This document shows, piece by piece, positions 52,081-60,630 of a stretch of 64,000 nucleotides of DNA. Made by a program: the position numbers and the translations under genes. Numbering within the stretch: the first letter of the stretch is position 1; each line of letters starts with the position of its first letter. Source of the DNA: CAYFPS01 sp964345075 (GTDB taxonomy: Bacteria; CAIWAD01). The stretch is from assembly GCA_964345075.1 (NCBI GenBank), contig CAYFPS010000002.1:215156-279155 (forward strand), in the 5' to 3' direction. Under the pieces are notes generated by a model. The model saw only the letters and a list, made by a program, of their open reading frames with translations. It searched no databases and was not told where the DNA came from.

Positions 52081-52372
52081 GATGGGCTCCTCGCTTGGCT
52101 CGTTCAGGCCCCGCCAAAATAACAGTTGTTTAGATTTTCACAATAGCGAGAAATAAGTCATTGCATTTTTTCGATGTCAGCACTGTTCACTGTATACGCT
52201 TGTTCATCTTCCAAACGGTTGAATAGGTGAACCACTTACTGGATACGCGCGCAATCACGGCCTGAACGCCTAATGCTACCTTGACGGATCACGAAAATTC
52301 GAAAGGCGGCAACGGGCCGCCAGCACGCAACCGGCTGCAAGCACTGAATCAGCCGGAAAATCAGGAAGCTAC
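52081..52372. other. Divergent promoter region and long leader of the DEAD-box helicase gene
   Basis: About 290 bp, AT-rich on the left half. A GC-rich hairpin (GGCGGC, loop AACGG, GCCGCC near 52304-52321) lies in the presumed helicase leader. Long structured leaders are common for cold-shock RNA helicases. No gene seen. Confidence 0.4.
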
Positions 52373-53824
52373 ATGAGCGACACACAAGCTGATACCGGGC
52401 TCTTCACTTTTGCTGATCTGCCTGAGGGCCTTGCGGCCCAGGTTGCCGAGATGGGCTGGCAAAAGGCGATGGACGTGCAGGCACGGGCCATCCCCATCAT
52501 TCGTACCGGCACAGACCTCATCACACAAAGCCGCACCGGCAGCGGGAAGACAGGTGCTTTCCTGCTTCCCCTGATGATGCGAATCAATTCAAGTGTTCCC
52601 GGCTGCCGGGCGCTGGTGCTGGTACCCACGCGCGAGTTGGCAATCCAGGTCTTCAACGAGCTGGAGCGCTTAAGCGAAAAGGACCCCATGCGCATTGCCC
52701 TGCTCTATGGCGGCGTGGGTTACGGCAAGCAGCTGAAGGATCTGGAGGGCGGCGCGCAGATTGTTGTGGGAACGCCCGGCCGTGTGCTCGACCACCTATC
52801 CAGAGGCACGCTAAAACTGAGCGAGCTGGAATATCTGGTGCTCGACGAGGCGGATGAAATGCTTTCGATGGGCTTCTACCCGGCCATGCGCAAATTGCGC
52901 CGCTACCTGCCGGAAAAGCGGCAAAGCCTGATGTTCTCGGCCACCATGCCGCGCGCCGTTCGCATGCTCTCGCGCGAGTTCCTCGATCATCCCGAGTTCC
53001 TGACCCTCAGTGGCGACAATGTCGGTGTAGAGACCTTGTCACACGAGTACTTCCTGGTTGATCCAATGGAAAAGGACCGGGCGCTGGTGCGACTGCTGGA
53101 AATGGAAAATCCGGGCTCGGCCCTGATCTTCTGCAACCGCAAGAGCGATGTCGAATATCTCTATCAGTTTCTGCAGAATGCAGGCTATGATGTGGATCGC
53201 ATCTCGGGAGACCTTAGTCAGCGCGCCCGCGAAACAGTGATGAAGCTGATTCGTGATCGCAAGGTGCGCTTCCTGATTGCCACGGATGTTGCCGCCCGCG
53301 GGATTGACATCAAGGATCTGGATCTGGTCTTCCAGTACGATGTGCCGCTGGATCACGAAGTCTATGTGCACCGTGCAGGCCGTACGGCGCGCGCCGGCAA
53401 GTCAGGCCGTTGTATCACGCTGGCCACCTACCGTGACGAAGGACAGCTAAAGCAGATTCGCTCCAAATTTCATCTGAATCTTGAGCAGAAGGAGCTGCCG
53501 GGCCTGGACGATGTATCACGGCGTGTCTGCGAGCGTACAACCGTCCTGCTTGAAGAGCAGCTGCGTGATGCAGGTTCTGTCTCCAATGAGCGAATCGATC
53601 GATTTGTCCCGCTGGCCGAAGAGCTGTCAGCCGCGCCGGACAATATGCGCCTGTTGGCCATGCTGCTGGATGAGTTCTATCATCGCAGCCTGCACCTGCC
53701 GCCCCAGCTGCCGGAAGAAAAGGTCCGCTTCGAAGACATCCCCGAACGCAAGGCGAAATCAGGCAGCCGCCGTCGTAGTGGAGGTCGTCGCCATGACGGA
53801 GGTGGTGAAGGAAACGCTTCATGA
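52373..53824 (+). CDS. DEAD-box ATP-dependent RNA helicase
   Basis: A 483-residue protein. Motifs in order: Q-motif DVQARAIPII, SRTGSGKTGAFLLP (I), PTRELAIQ (Ia), VGTPGRVLDHL, VLDEADEMLSMGF (II), MFSATMP (III), ALIFCNRKSDVEYLYQFL, IATDVAARGIDIKDLD (V) and YVHRAGRTARAGKSG (VI). The basic tail SGSRRRSGGRRHDGGG suits RNA binding, like DeaD/CsdA or RhlE. Its stop overlaps the next start by four bases. Confidence 0.95.
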   Translation: MSDTQADTGLFTFADLPEGLAAQVAEMGWQKAMDVQARAIPIIRTGTDLITQSRTGSGKTGAFLLPLMMRINSSVPGCRALVLVPTRELAIQVFNELERLSEKDPMRIALLYGGVGYGKQLKDLEGGAQIVVGTPGRVLDHLSRGTLKLSELEYLVLDEADEMLSMGFYPAMRKLRRYLPEKRQSLMFSATMPRAVRMLSREFLDHPEFLTLSGDNVGVETLSHEYFLVDPMEKDRALVRLLEMENPGSALIFCNRKSDVEYLYQFLQNAGYDVDRISGDLSQRARETVMKLIRDRKVRFLIATDVAARGIDIKDLDLVFQYDVPLDHEVYVHRAGRTARAGKSGRCITLATYRDEGQLKQIRSKFHLNLEQKELPGLDDVSRRVCERTTVLLEEQLRDAGSVSNERIDRFVPLAEELSAAPDNMRLLAMLLDEFYHRSLHLPPQLPEEKVRFEDIPERKAKSGSRRRSGGRRHDGGGEGNAS

Positions 53825-54876
53825 TTATTCGACTGCTTTCAGCACTGTTGGCATTAAGTCTGTCCGCACAGGCCGCCCCGCGTGATTCACGCGCCGTCAA
53901 CCTGCTGCTTGCCTACAAGGCAGACCTGAAAGCTTTGGCTGAGGAACTCAAGCAGGCACCTCAGCCTGTCATGCCCGAAGCCACCGCGTGTATCACGAAG
54001 GCAGAGTCGGGCTGGTGGCTGCTGGACACAGCCGGCAAAAAGCAGAAGCTCAGCAGCGGCCAGAGCCTGGAGCTGATCAAGCCTGATCCTGTTCCAAGGA
54101 AAACCGGCCTCTTCAGTAAATCGTCCGGCTGGATTGTCAAACTGGGTGAAGAAGAAGCCTGGTTGCCAGCCAAGGGCGAACGAGCCAGCCTGCTCCAAAA
54201 GGTCTGGACGAATCATCGGCTTGATTGGATGAACGACAGTCTGGATGTGATACGACAGTCCGGCATGAATGCCTTCCGTCAGGAACAGGCCCATCGCGAG
54301 CTGGCGAATATCAAGGAATGGACCAACCGTTATCGCAAACAGGACGGCCCACATCAACAGATGGACCCGGTCGCCCTGCTGCGCGGACTGGCTGCCCCCG
54401 GCGCTGACGAGATCGGCCAGCATCTGCCATTTGCGTGGCAGGGCCAGCTGCCGGCAAGCGATCAGGCCTGGGGTTATGATCGCGCTGTCCCGGATGAAGC
54501 CATCGTGCTGTTTTTCCAATCATCCGAGGGTGATGTCTGGCAGTTGAAGGATGCCACGGGCGAGCTCTACTACATCATGCCCGGCGAGTTTCGTGATACA
54601 CGTTATCCCGGACTCAGCTCCTTTGCACGGGAACTGGAAGAACGCTACAAGGCCGCCCGTCGCTATCAGCTGCTTAAGCGCTGGGAGCTCAAGATCGTCG
54701 ACCGCATCATGCAGGGCTTGGCCTGGAAGGGCATGAGCGAAGAGATGCTGCGGGAAAGTCTGGGTGAAGCCTCTGAAGTGGTTGATACCGGCGCAGGCAG
54801 CCTGTGGCGCTATGCCATGGGCAACGAAGTGCTCCTGAAGGACGGCAAGGTCGTCGAGATTCGACAGGACAAGTGA
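53821..54876 (+). CDS. Hypothetical exported protein
   Basis: A 351-residue protein with a signal peptide (IIRLLSALLALSLSAQAA). It contains SH3-like stretches (GWWLLDTAGKKQKLSSGQSLEL, GWIVKLGEEEAWLPA) and a C-terminal region (KIVDRIMQGLAWKGMSEEMLRESLG) resembling SmpA/OmlA or DUF-type outer-membrane assembly helices. Family not recognised. It sits between two nucleic-acid helicases with four-base overlaps on both sides, which suggests only shared transcription. Confidence 0.7.
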   Translation: MIIRLLSALLALSLSAQAAPRDSRAVNLLLAYKADLKALAEELKQAPQPVMPEATACITKAESGWWLLDTAGKKQKLSSGQSLELIKPDPVPRKTGLFSKSSGWIVKLGEEEAWLPAKGERASLLQKVWTNHRLDWMNDSLDVIRQSGMNAFRQEQAHRELANIKEWTNRYRKQDGPHQQMDPVALLRGLAAPGADEIGQHLPFAWQGQLPASDQAWGYDRAVPDEAIVLFFQSSEGDVWQLKDATGELYYIMPGEFRDTRYPGLSSFARELEERYKAARRYQLLKRWELKIVDRIMQGLAWKGMSEEMLRESLGEASEVVDTGAGSLWRYAMGNEVLLKDGKVVEIRQDK

Positions 54877-57314
54877 GCGAGCAGGTCCGTGAGCTTGAGC
54901 TGACGGCCGAACAGAAAGCGGTCGTCGATCACAGGCAGGGCCCCCTGCTGGTGATGGCTCCGGTGGGCAGCGGCAAAACAACCGTACTCGCTCGACGCCT
55001 TGCTGCAGCCGTTGCCTCCGGACACGATCCTGCCCGCTGTCTCACAATGACCTTTACCAACCGCGCGGCCCGCGAGCTGAAGAGCCGGCTCAGCGGCATG
55101 CAGCCCCCACTGGAAACAGGCACAGTCAGCACCTTCCACGGTTTTTGCGCCGCCCTTTTGCGCGAAGAGTGCGATCACGCAGGCCTGAGCAATCGCTTTC
55201 AGATCTGTGACGATGTAGAAAGCGAATACCTGCTTGATCGTCTTCGTCCGGCCGATCTGCCCCCGGAAAATAAAGCCCTCTCATTCTTCTACCGCTGGGG
55301 CAAGGCTGTCTCCGACATTGCCATGGAAGACTGTCACCTCAACCGCTTTCCAGCCAGTTTTCTCAAAACGTGGAAGGACTACGAGCTGAAATGGCTCAAG
55401 GCCTACATCGCCGAATTGCGTCAGCGTGATACAGTCGACTTTCCTTTGCTGGTTTACACGGTTCGCGGCCTTCTGGAAGACGACAAGGCCCTGCGTGATC
55501 GGTGGAGCCAGCGCTTTGACTGGATTCAGGTGGACGAAGTTCAGGACACGCACCTGAGTGAATGGCATCTGCTGGAAGTGCTCGCCGACCGTCACAGCAA
55601 CCTGGCCCTCTTTGGTGATCTGGACCAGACCATTTACGGCTGGCGTGGATCCACGCCGCGACAATTGCTGGATCGCTTCAAGAATCGCTTCGGTGAACCT
55701 GATTGCATTTCGCTCGACACCAATCAGCGTGGAACCAGGCAGATCCTTGCCCTGGCGGATCACATTGCGCTGGGGCTCCCCAAACGTCACACACGAATCA
55801 AGCCTGCCGCTCACCTGGAAGAGGGCGAGGAGGCTGCCTGGATCCTGTGTGATTCGCCAATTGCTGCTGCGACAGCCATGAGCGATGCCATTGCAAGAAT
55901 CAGACAGGACGATGAGAAGGCCAGCATTGCCGTGCTTGCCAGAATCAATAAAACCTGCAAGCAAGCGGCGGAACTACTGCGAAAGCGGGGCCAGAATCCG
56001 CTGCTGGAGGACGACCTTAAACTGGGACGCAAGCCCGATGTGCGGGCCATGCAAGGCCTGTTGCGACTGGCTGCCGGTAAGGGCGACACGGCGGGCTTCG
56101 GGCAACTTTTGCGCTACTGTGGCAGAACACACGAGCAGAGTCAGGCGCTGGCCGAATTGATGCCCGTGCGACAGGAACTGTTGATGGAGCCACCGGACCT
56201 GCTTGAGCGTGATACACAGCAGTCAGGTGATCCCTTCAGCGGGATGCTGGATAGCTGGGAAAACAGTGATTATGTGGTGCTGGATGTAGAAAGCACGGGG
56301 TTGGACAGTGCGCGTGACGAGGTTATTGAAATCGCCTGTCAGCGCTGGTCCCGTGACATGGAACTGGATCGCCTGCATCTGCTGCTAAGGCCAACCGTGG
56401 ACACGGCCGCCTCGTATCACGTCCACAAGATTGATCCGGAGATGCTGGCCCGGGAAGGCATGGATCCTGCCGAAGCCTTTCGTGAGCTGCGTGACTACAT
56501 AGGTGACAGCCGCATTGTCGGCCACAACATCACCTTTGATCTTTCCATCATACAGGGCCACGCCAGTCGGCTTGGGGTCAACATTCCCGATTGGAAATGG
56601 AGCGACACACTCCTTCTGGCCCGGCGCTCTCTGCGCTCGGGGAGCATGAAACTGGGAGATCTGGCAGAAAGGCTTAAACTGGAAAGCCGCCCGACGCACA
56701 GGGCAATGGACGATGTGACGACCACTGCCGAACTTTTTCAGCGACTGGTTTCGGACTACCTCGATTCACGCGAGGATCGTGTTGATTTCTGCAGGCGCCA
56801 CGCAAGCAGTTTTTCCATATGGGAAGCGCGTATCACACGCCTGCGCGAATACGCCCGGGTGATGGGCGCTGGCGAACTGGCACGGCATATTTCCGATCAG
56901 GACTGGTTTGGCGACGAGCGCGGGCGCACAAGTTCATCTCTTAGGCGATTCATGAACTGGATTGACCAGCAGGAGGCCGAGGAAGGCCTTAAGCCCGGTC
57001 AGATGGAAGCGCTGACCCGTGTGATGCATCGCAGTGCGCTGAATCTGGCCAGTGACGCTCTGCAGGAATCGGGTATTCCCGTTATTACCGTTCACGCCTC
57101 CAAGGGCATGGAATTCGATCATGTCTTTGTCTATGGACTGGTGAAGGGCGTATTTCCGGATTGGAAGAGCAAGGGTGACAGCCTGACCGAGGAGCGGCGA
57201 CTGATGTATGTGGCCATCACCCGTGCGCGGAAGAGTTTCACAGGAGTTGCCTGGTCTCGTGATACACAGGGCCGGACAGCAGGTTGGTCGGAGTTCGTCC
57301 GCGAGCTCACCTGA
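54873..57314 (+). CDS. UvrD/Rep-family helicase with an inserted DEDDh 3'-5' exonuclease domain
   Basis: A 813-residue protein starting at GTG in a GTGA overlap. Helicase motifs: APVGSGKTT (about 29-37), STFHGFC, DEVQDTH (about 221), FGDLDQTIYGWRGS and NQRGTRQI; then the C-terminal VHASKGMEFDHVFVYGLVKG (about 739) and RRLMYVAITRARKSF (about 775). Between them, at about 467-635, lies a DnaQ-like exonuclease with VLDVESTGLD (ExoI), GHNITFDLSI (ExoII) and HRAMDDVTTT (ExoIII), acidic residues intact. It probably unwinds and trims DNA in repair or recombination. Confidence 0.9.
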   Translation: MSEQVRELELTAEQKAVVDHRQGPLLVMAPVGSGKTTVLARRLAAAVASGHDPARCLTMTFTNRAARELKSRLSGMQPPLETGTVSTFHGFCAALLREECDHAGLSNRFQICDDVESEYLLDRLRPADLPPENKALSFFYRWGKAVSDIAMEDCHLNRFPASFLKTWKDYELKWLKAYIAELRQRDTVDFPLLVYTVRGLLEDDKALRDRWSQRFDWIQVDEVQDTHLSEWHLLEVLADRHSNLALFGDLDQTIYGWRGSTPRQLLDRFKNRFGEPDCISLDTNQRGTRQILALADHIALGLPKRHTRIKPAAHLEEGEEAAWILCDSPIAAATAMSDAIARIRQDDEKASIAVLARINKTCKQAAELLRKRGQNPLLEDDLKLGRKPDVRAMQGLLRLAAGKGDTAGFGQLLRYCGRTHEQSQALAELMPVRQELLMEPPDLLERDTQQSGDPFSGMLDSWENSDYVVLDVESTGLDSARDEVIEIACQRWSRDMELDRLHLLLRPTVDTAASYHVHKIDPEMLAREGMDPAEAFRELRDYIGDSRIVGHNITFDLSIIQGHASRLGVNIPDWKWSDTLLLARRSLRSGSMKLGDLAERLKLESRPTHRAMDDVTTTAELFQRLVSDYLDSREDRVDFCRRHASSFSIWEARITRLREYARVMGAGELARHISDQDWFGDERGRTSSSLRRFMNWIDQQEAEEGLKPGQMEALTRVMHRSALNLASDALQESGIPVITVHASKGMEFDHVFVYGLVKGVFPDWKSKGDSLTEERRLMYVAITRARKSFTGVAWSRDTQGRTAGWSEFVRELT

Positions 57315-57324
57315 AGGAGAAGCC

Positions 57325-58446
57325 ATGCATCAGGTTGTCATTGCTGGAGCAGGTCCTGCCGGAAGTACGGCCGCCCTTTGCGTTGCACGGGCCGGTCTCG
57401 ACTGTCTGCTGCTCGACAAGGCCCGCTTTCCCAGAGACAAACTATGTGGCGGTTTCCTTTCCAGTCGCACCCTGGGAATCCTCGAGGAATTGCACGGACC
57501 TTCTCTGGACAAGCAATTGTATCACGTCCAGGATGATGAGTACGAAATCTTCCATGCGGGGGAAGTCATACATCGGGCGAGGCTTGGCATGCCGATGGCC
57601 TTTGTCCAGAGGATGGAATTCGATGCCTTCCTGCTTGACGCCGCCAGAAAGGCTGGCGTAACGGTTGTTGTAGACTGTCGTGTTACATCATTCGAACAGG
57701 ATGATCGACAGATCCGGCTGACAGCCATTGATGGCCGTACCTTCGAAGCTGAGTGGGCCCTGGCCGCCGATGGCGCCCTCAGTCCGCTGCGGCGGCAGGT
57801 TCAGCCCGGCTACAAACCCGGCGGAAAAGCCCTGGAAGTTCAGGTCCCGATGCAGGACCCGGGCATTCCCCGAATTGACTTTGGTGGAATCCGGCGTGGT
57901 TACGGCTGGTCCTTCCCCAAGCGGGGCTGCGCGACGATCGGTGTCTTTGGTCAGCAGGGCTACTTCGAGGATCCGAGATACAGCCTCGATGAATACATGA
58001 ACATGCTTGGCATTTCGGCTCGTGATACGCAGATCAAGGGTTGGCCGCTGCCCGACCTCCCGCTTCGACCGCTGAATCACGGGCGACTGCTCTTTCTGGG
58101 TGATGCAGCTGGCCTTTGTGATCCGGTAAGCGGCGAGGGTCTGTATTACGCGCTACGAAGTGGCCAGCAGGCAGCTTTCAGTCTGGCTATTGCGCAGGAT
58201 GAAAGCCCGCGACATGCCCCCTGGATTGCCGGACGCGAATACAGTGGGCGTGTGGGCTTCATCCTCAGGCAGCTTCAGGCATCGCGTCTGTTCAGGCCGA
58301 TCTTTCACAGTACGGGCAGACAGCGCCTGCTGCTCGAGAGCCTGCTGGAACTGCCCGAAATCGGCAAGGTCGAATGGATGGACATTCTGCGCCTGACAGC
58401 CAGTCGCGGTCTGGACTTAGTTCGTGGCTCCTCCAGCGGGCGCTGA
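57325..58446 (+). CDS. FAD-dependent oxidoreductase, geranylgeranyl-reductase-like
   Basis: A 373-residue protein; AAGGAG precedes ATG at 57325. VVIAGAGPAGSTAALCVARAG is the FAD-binding motif, PRDKLCGGFLSSRTL the family's conserved CGG block, and FLGDAAGLCDPVSGEGLYYALRSG the second FAD block. This matches geranylgeranyl/menaquinone-side-chain reductases, which saturate isoprenoid chains of lipids or quinones. The 3' end overlaps the convergent nuclease gene by 30 bases. Confidence 0.87.
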   Translation: MHQVVIAGAGPAGSTAALCVARAGLDCLLLDKARFPRDKLCGGFLSSRTLGILEELHGPSLDKQLYHVQDDEYEIFHAGEVIHRARLGMPMAFVQRMEFDAFLLDAARKAGVTVVVDCRVTSFEQDDRQIRLTAIDGRTFEAEWALAADGALSPLRRQVQPGYKPGGKALEVQVPMQDPGIPRIDFGGIRRGYGWSFPKRGCATIGVFGQQGYFEDPRYSLDEYMNMLGISARDTQIKGWPLPDLPLRPLNHGRLLFLGDAAGLCDPVSGEGLYYALRSGQQAAFSLAIAQDESPRHAPWIAGREYSGRVGFILRQLQASRLFRPIFHSTGRQRLLLESLLELPEIGKVEWMDILRLTASRGLDLVRGSSSGR

Positions 58447-59811
58447 AGCCTCCGCCTTTCGAATATCAACCCAGACAGGATCGTGATCGCTGCTTCGGTA
58501 AGGATCTTCCTGGAAGATCAGCGGATCTCGCCTTTCCATATTGTAGTCCAGCAGTCTGGGCTCATCACAGTTGATATGCCAGATCCCGCTGCGCAGGATT
58601 TTCAGATCGAATTCCGGTGATACATAAGCGTGATCCAGGGCGCAGGCTTCGCCCTTGTAGACATAGCTGTAACGATCCGCAGGGTCCAGCCTGTCCAGGA
58701 GCTGCACATAACCACCGCGCTGAATCTCCAGAGCCGGATCCTCACCCGCGCAGGCGTTGAAGTCGCCCACCAGCATGATGTCGGGATCCTGACTAAGCGC
58801 TCTCAGGCTGTCTGCCAGAACGAGCAGGGATTGCGCCTGTCTTGTACGCTTGGCATTCCAGCAGCCCTGACCCTGATCAGCTTCTGCACCCTCTGCTCCA
58901 CGACAGCCTTTGGACTTGAAGTGTGATACAATCACGCTGAAGACTTCACCATCCTTGATCGACGAAAAGCTTGCACCCAGCGGGGGTCGGCTGTGCACAG
59001 GATCGGGGGATGCAATGCTCGCGCCCTGCTGCCTGAGCCTGCCTGTTCGGTAAGCCATGTCCACACGAATAGCGTCGTCGCCAAGATTGCCCGGTCGTGT
59101 GACAAGCACCCAGTCGCCCTTTTTGCCCAGACTGCGCTCGTAGCTGTTCAGCGCCTCAAGCAGACGGTTGACCGCCGCACCCTTGTCGTTTTCAACCTCG
59201 ATCATGGCCAGCACATCGGGGTTGAGCCCTTCAATGGCCACCAGCAGCTTGGCCTGCTGGCGGGCGAGCTCAAACTCGCTGTCGGCCCCGCGCTTGTCCA
59301 GCGTGGTGAAGTAATTCAGCAGATTAAAGCTGGCCACGCGCAGTTCGGGGTGATCCGCCAAAGTGGCCGGGCGACTGGCGGCTTCGATGACGGGCAGGCC
59401 GTCATCTGGAAGCAGCTCGTATCCGTACTCGCCCTGCTTCAACACGCCTTCAAGCCCAAGCAGACGATCGCCCACCCTGAGCGCTCTACCCCAGGCAAGA
59501 AAGGGCAAGGGGCGAGGGTTTTCTGCAGAGGACCCATCCGAAAGGGTGATCAGCCGGGCCGTTGCGCGATTGGCATAACTGCTTTCGGATTTCCAGTTGC
59601 CTCCGGAATAGAGACGGCCATCCAGGCTGAGAATAACCTCGCCGTACCTCTCCCAGTTGTATGTATCACAAACCGTCAAGGGCACATCAAAGCGGACAGT
59701 CTTGTTCAGCCATTCATCCGGTGTCCACGCTTCCAGCTCCGCCGGGCCAATCACCAATGATTCTGCAAAGGCAGTCAGTGCCACAAGCAGGGTCAGCAGA
59801 ATGTGTTTCAT
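58417..59811 (-). CDS. Extracellular endonuclease (ExeM/NucH-like, EEP superfamily)
   Basis: A 464-residue exported protein with a signal peptide (HILLTLLVALTAFAES). Residues about 20-150 form an OB-like module (CDTYNWERYGEVILSLDG, GLEGVLKQGEYGYELLP), and the C-terminal domain has the nuclease motifs VASFNLLNYF, MIEVENDKG, VIVSHFKSKG, LVGDFNACAGEDP and SSDHDPVWVD. Such nucleases degrade environmental DNA. It overlaps the end of the reductase gene. Confidence 0.9.
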   Translation of the reverse strand: MKHILLTLLVALTAFAESLVIGPAELEAWTPDEWLNKTVRFDVPLTVCDTYNWERYGEVILSLDGRLYSGGNWKSESSYANRATARLITLSDGSSAENPRPLPFLAWGRALRVGDRLLGLEGVLKQGEYGYELLPDDGLPVIEAASRPATLADHPELRVASFNLLNYFTTLDKRGADSEFELARQQAKLLVAIEGLNPDVLAMIEVENDKGAAVNRLLEALNSYERSLGKKGDWVLVTRPGNLGDDAIRVDMAYRTGRLRQQGASIASPDPVHSRPPLGASFSSIKDGEVFSVIVSHFKSKGCRGAEGAEADQGQGCWNAKRTRQAQSLLVLADSLRALSQDPDIMLVGDFNACAGEDPALEIQRGGYVQLLDRLDPADRYSYVYKGEACALDHAYVSPEFDLKILRSGIWHINCDEPRLLDYNMERRDPLIFQEDPYRSSDHDPVWVDIRKAEASAPAGGATN

Positions 59812-59823
59812 CAGAAGCTCCAG

Positions 59824-60630
59824 CTATTCATCTTGTTCCGCTTTGCCCAGATGGTAGAGCTCCGGGCGGCGGTCATTGAACAGGTGATTGTGTTTCGTAA
59901 TCCACTTGTTGTCAGCCTGCCTCGGGTCAAACTCAGCCGTGATACAGGCCGGTCGATCAAGGGGGGCTGTCGCCAGCAGTTCGCCCTTGGGTGATACAAT
60001 CTCGCTACCACCGGTAAAGGTCAGCTCAGCACCTGCGCGATGATCACTACCGACACGGTTTGCCAGCAGGGTGAAGACCCCGTTCTCAATCGAGCGGGTC
60101 ACCATGGCCTTTTGGCAAAAGGGCAGTACCAGATTCGCCGAATGCACTAGCACCTGCGCGCCCTTGAGCGCCAGGCTTCTTGCGGCCTCTGGAAAAACCC
60201 AGTCGAAGCAGACCATCAGACCGAGCTTTGCGCCAGCGGCCTGCACAACCTGAAAATCCCCATCAGCCTTGTCGAAAAGGGTGGTTTCGGCGGCAAAGAG
60301 ATGCGCCTTGCGGTAGACGGCCTTCAGTTCGCCGGCCTCGACCAGCATCATCGAATTGTATACGCGATCACCCGCAAGTTCGGGGAAACCCGCGGCAATA
60401 GCACAAGCTTTCGACTGGCTAAGCTGCTTCAACTGGCGAGCGGTCGGCCCCTCAAGGTCCTCGGCCAGCGAGAGCAGTTCCGCGCGATCCTCAAAGAGAT
60501 AGCCCGAGGCAAAGAGCTCGGGCAAAACGAAAAGATCCGACTTGACAGGTTGAAGCAGCTCCGCGGCCTGCTCAAGGTTGTGACTGACCCGGCCAAATTC
60601 CGGTTGTGTTTGTATCACGGAGGCAATCAT
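59824..60630 (-). CDS. Carbon-nitrogen hydrolase (nitrilase superfamily)
   Basis: A 268-residue protein. The catalytic triad is visible as Glu in VLPELFASGY, Lys in YRKAHLF and Cys in LMVCFDWVFPEAAR. The size and SANLVLPFCQK block suit an aliphatic amidase or N-carbamoyl-putrescine-type hydrolase rather than NAD synthetase glutaminase. It overlaps the aminotransferase upstream by four bases; a joint role of amide hydrolysis and transamination (such as alpha-keto acid omega-amidation) is possible. Confidence 0.87.
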   Translation of the reverse strand: MIASVIQTQPEFGRVSHNLEQAAELLQPVKSDLFVLPELFASGYLFEDRAELLSLAEDLEGPTARQLKQLSQSKACAIAAGFPELAGDRVYNSMMLVEAGELKAVYRKAHLFAAETTLFDKADGDFQVVQAAGAKLGLMVCFDWVFPEAARSLALKGAQVLVHSANLVLPFCQKAMVTRSIENGVFTLLANRVGSDHRAGAELTFTGGSEIVSPKGELLATAPLDRPACITAEFDPRQADNKWITKHNHLFNDRRPELYHLGKAEQDE

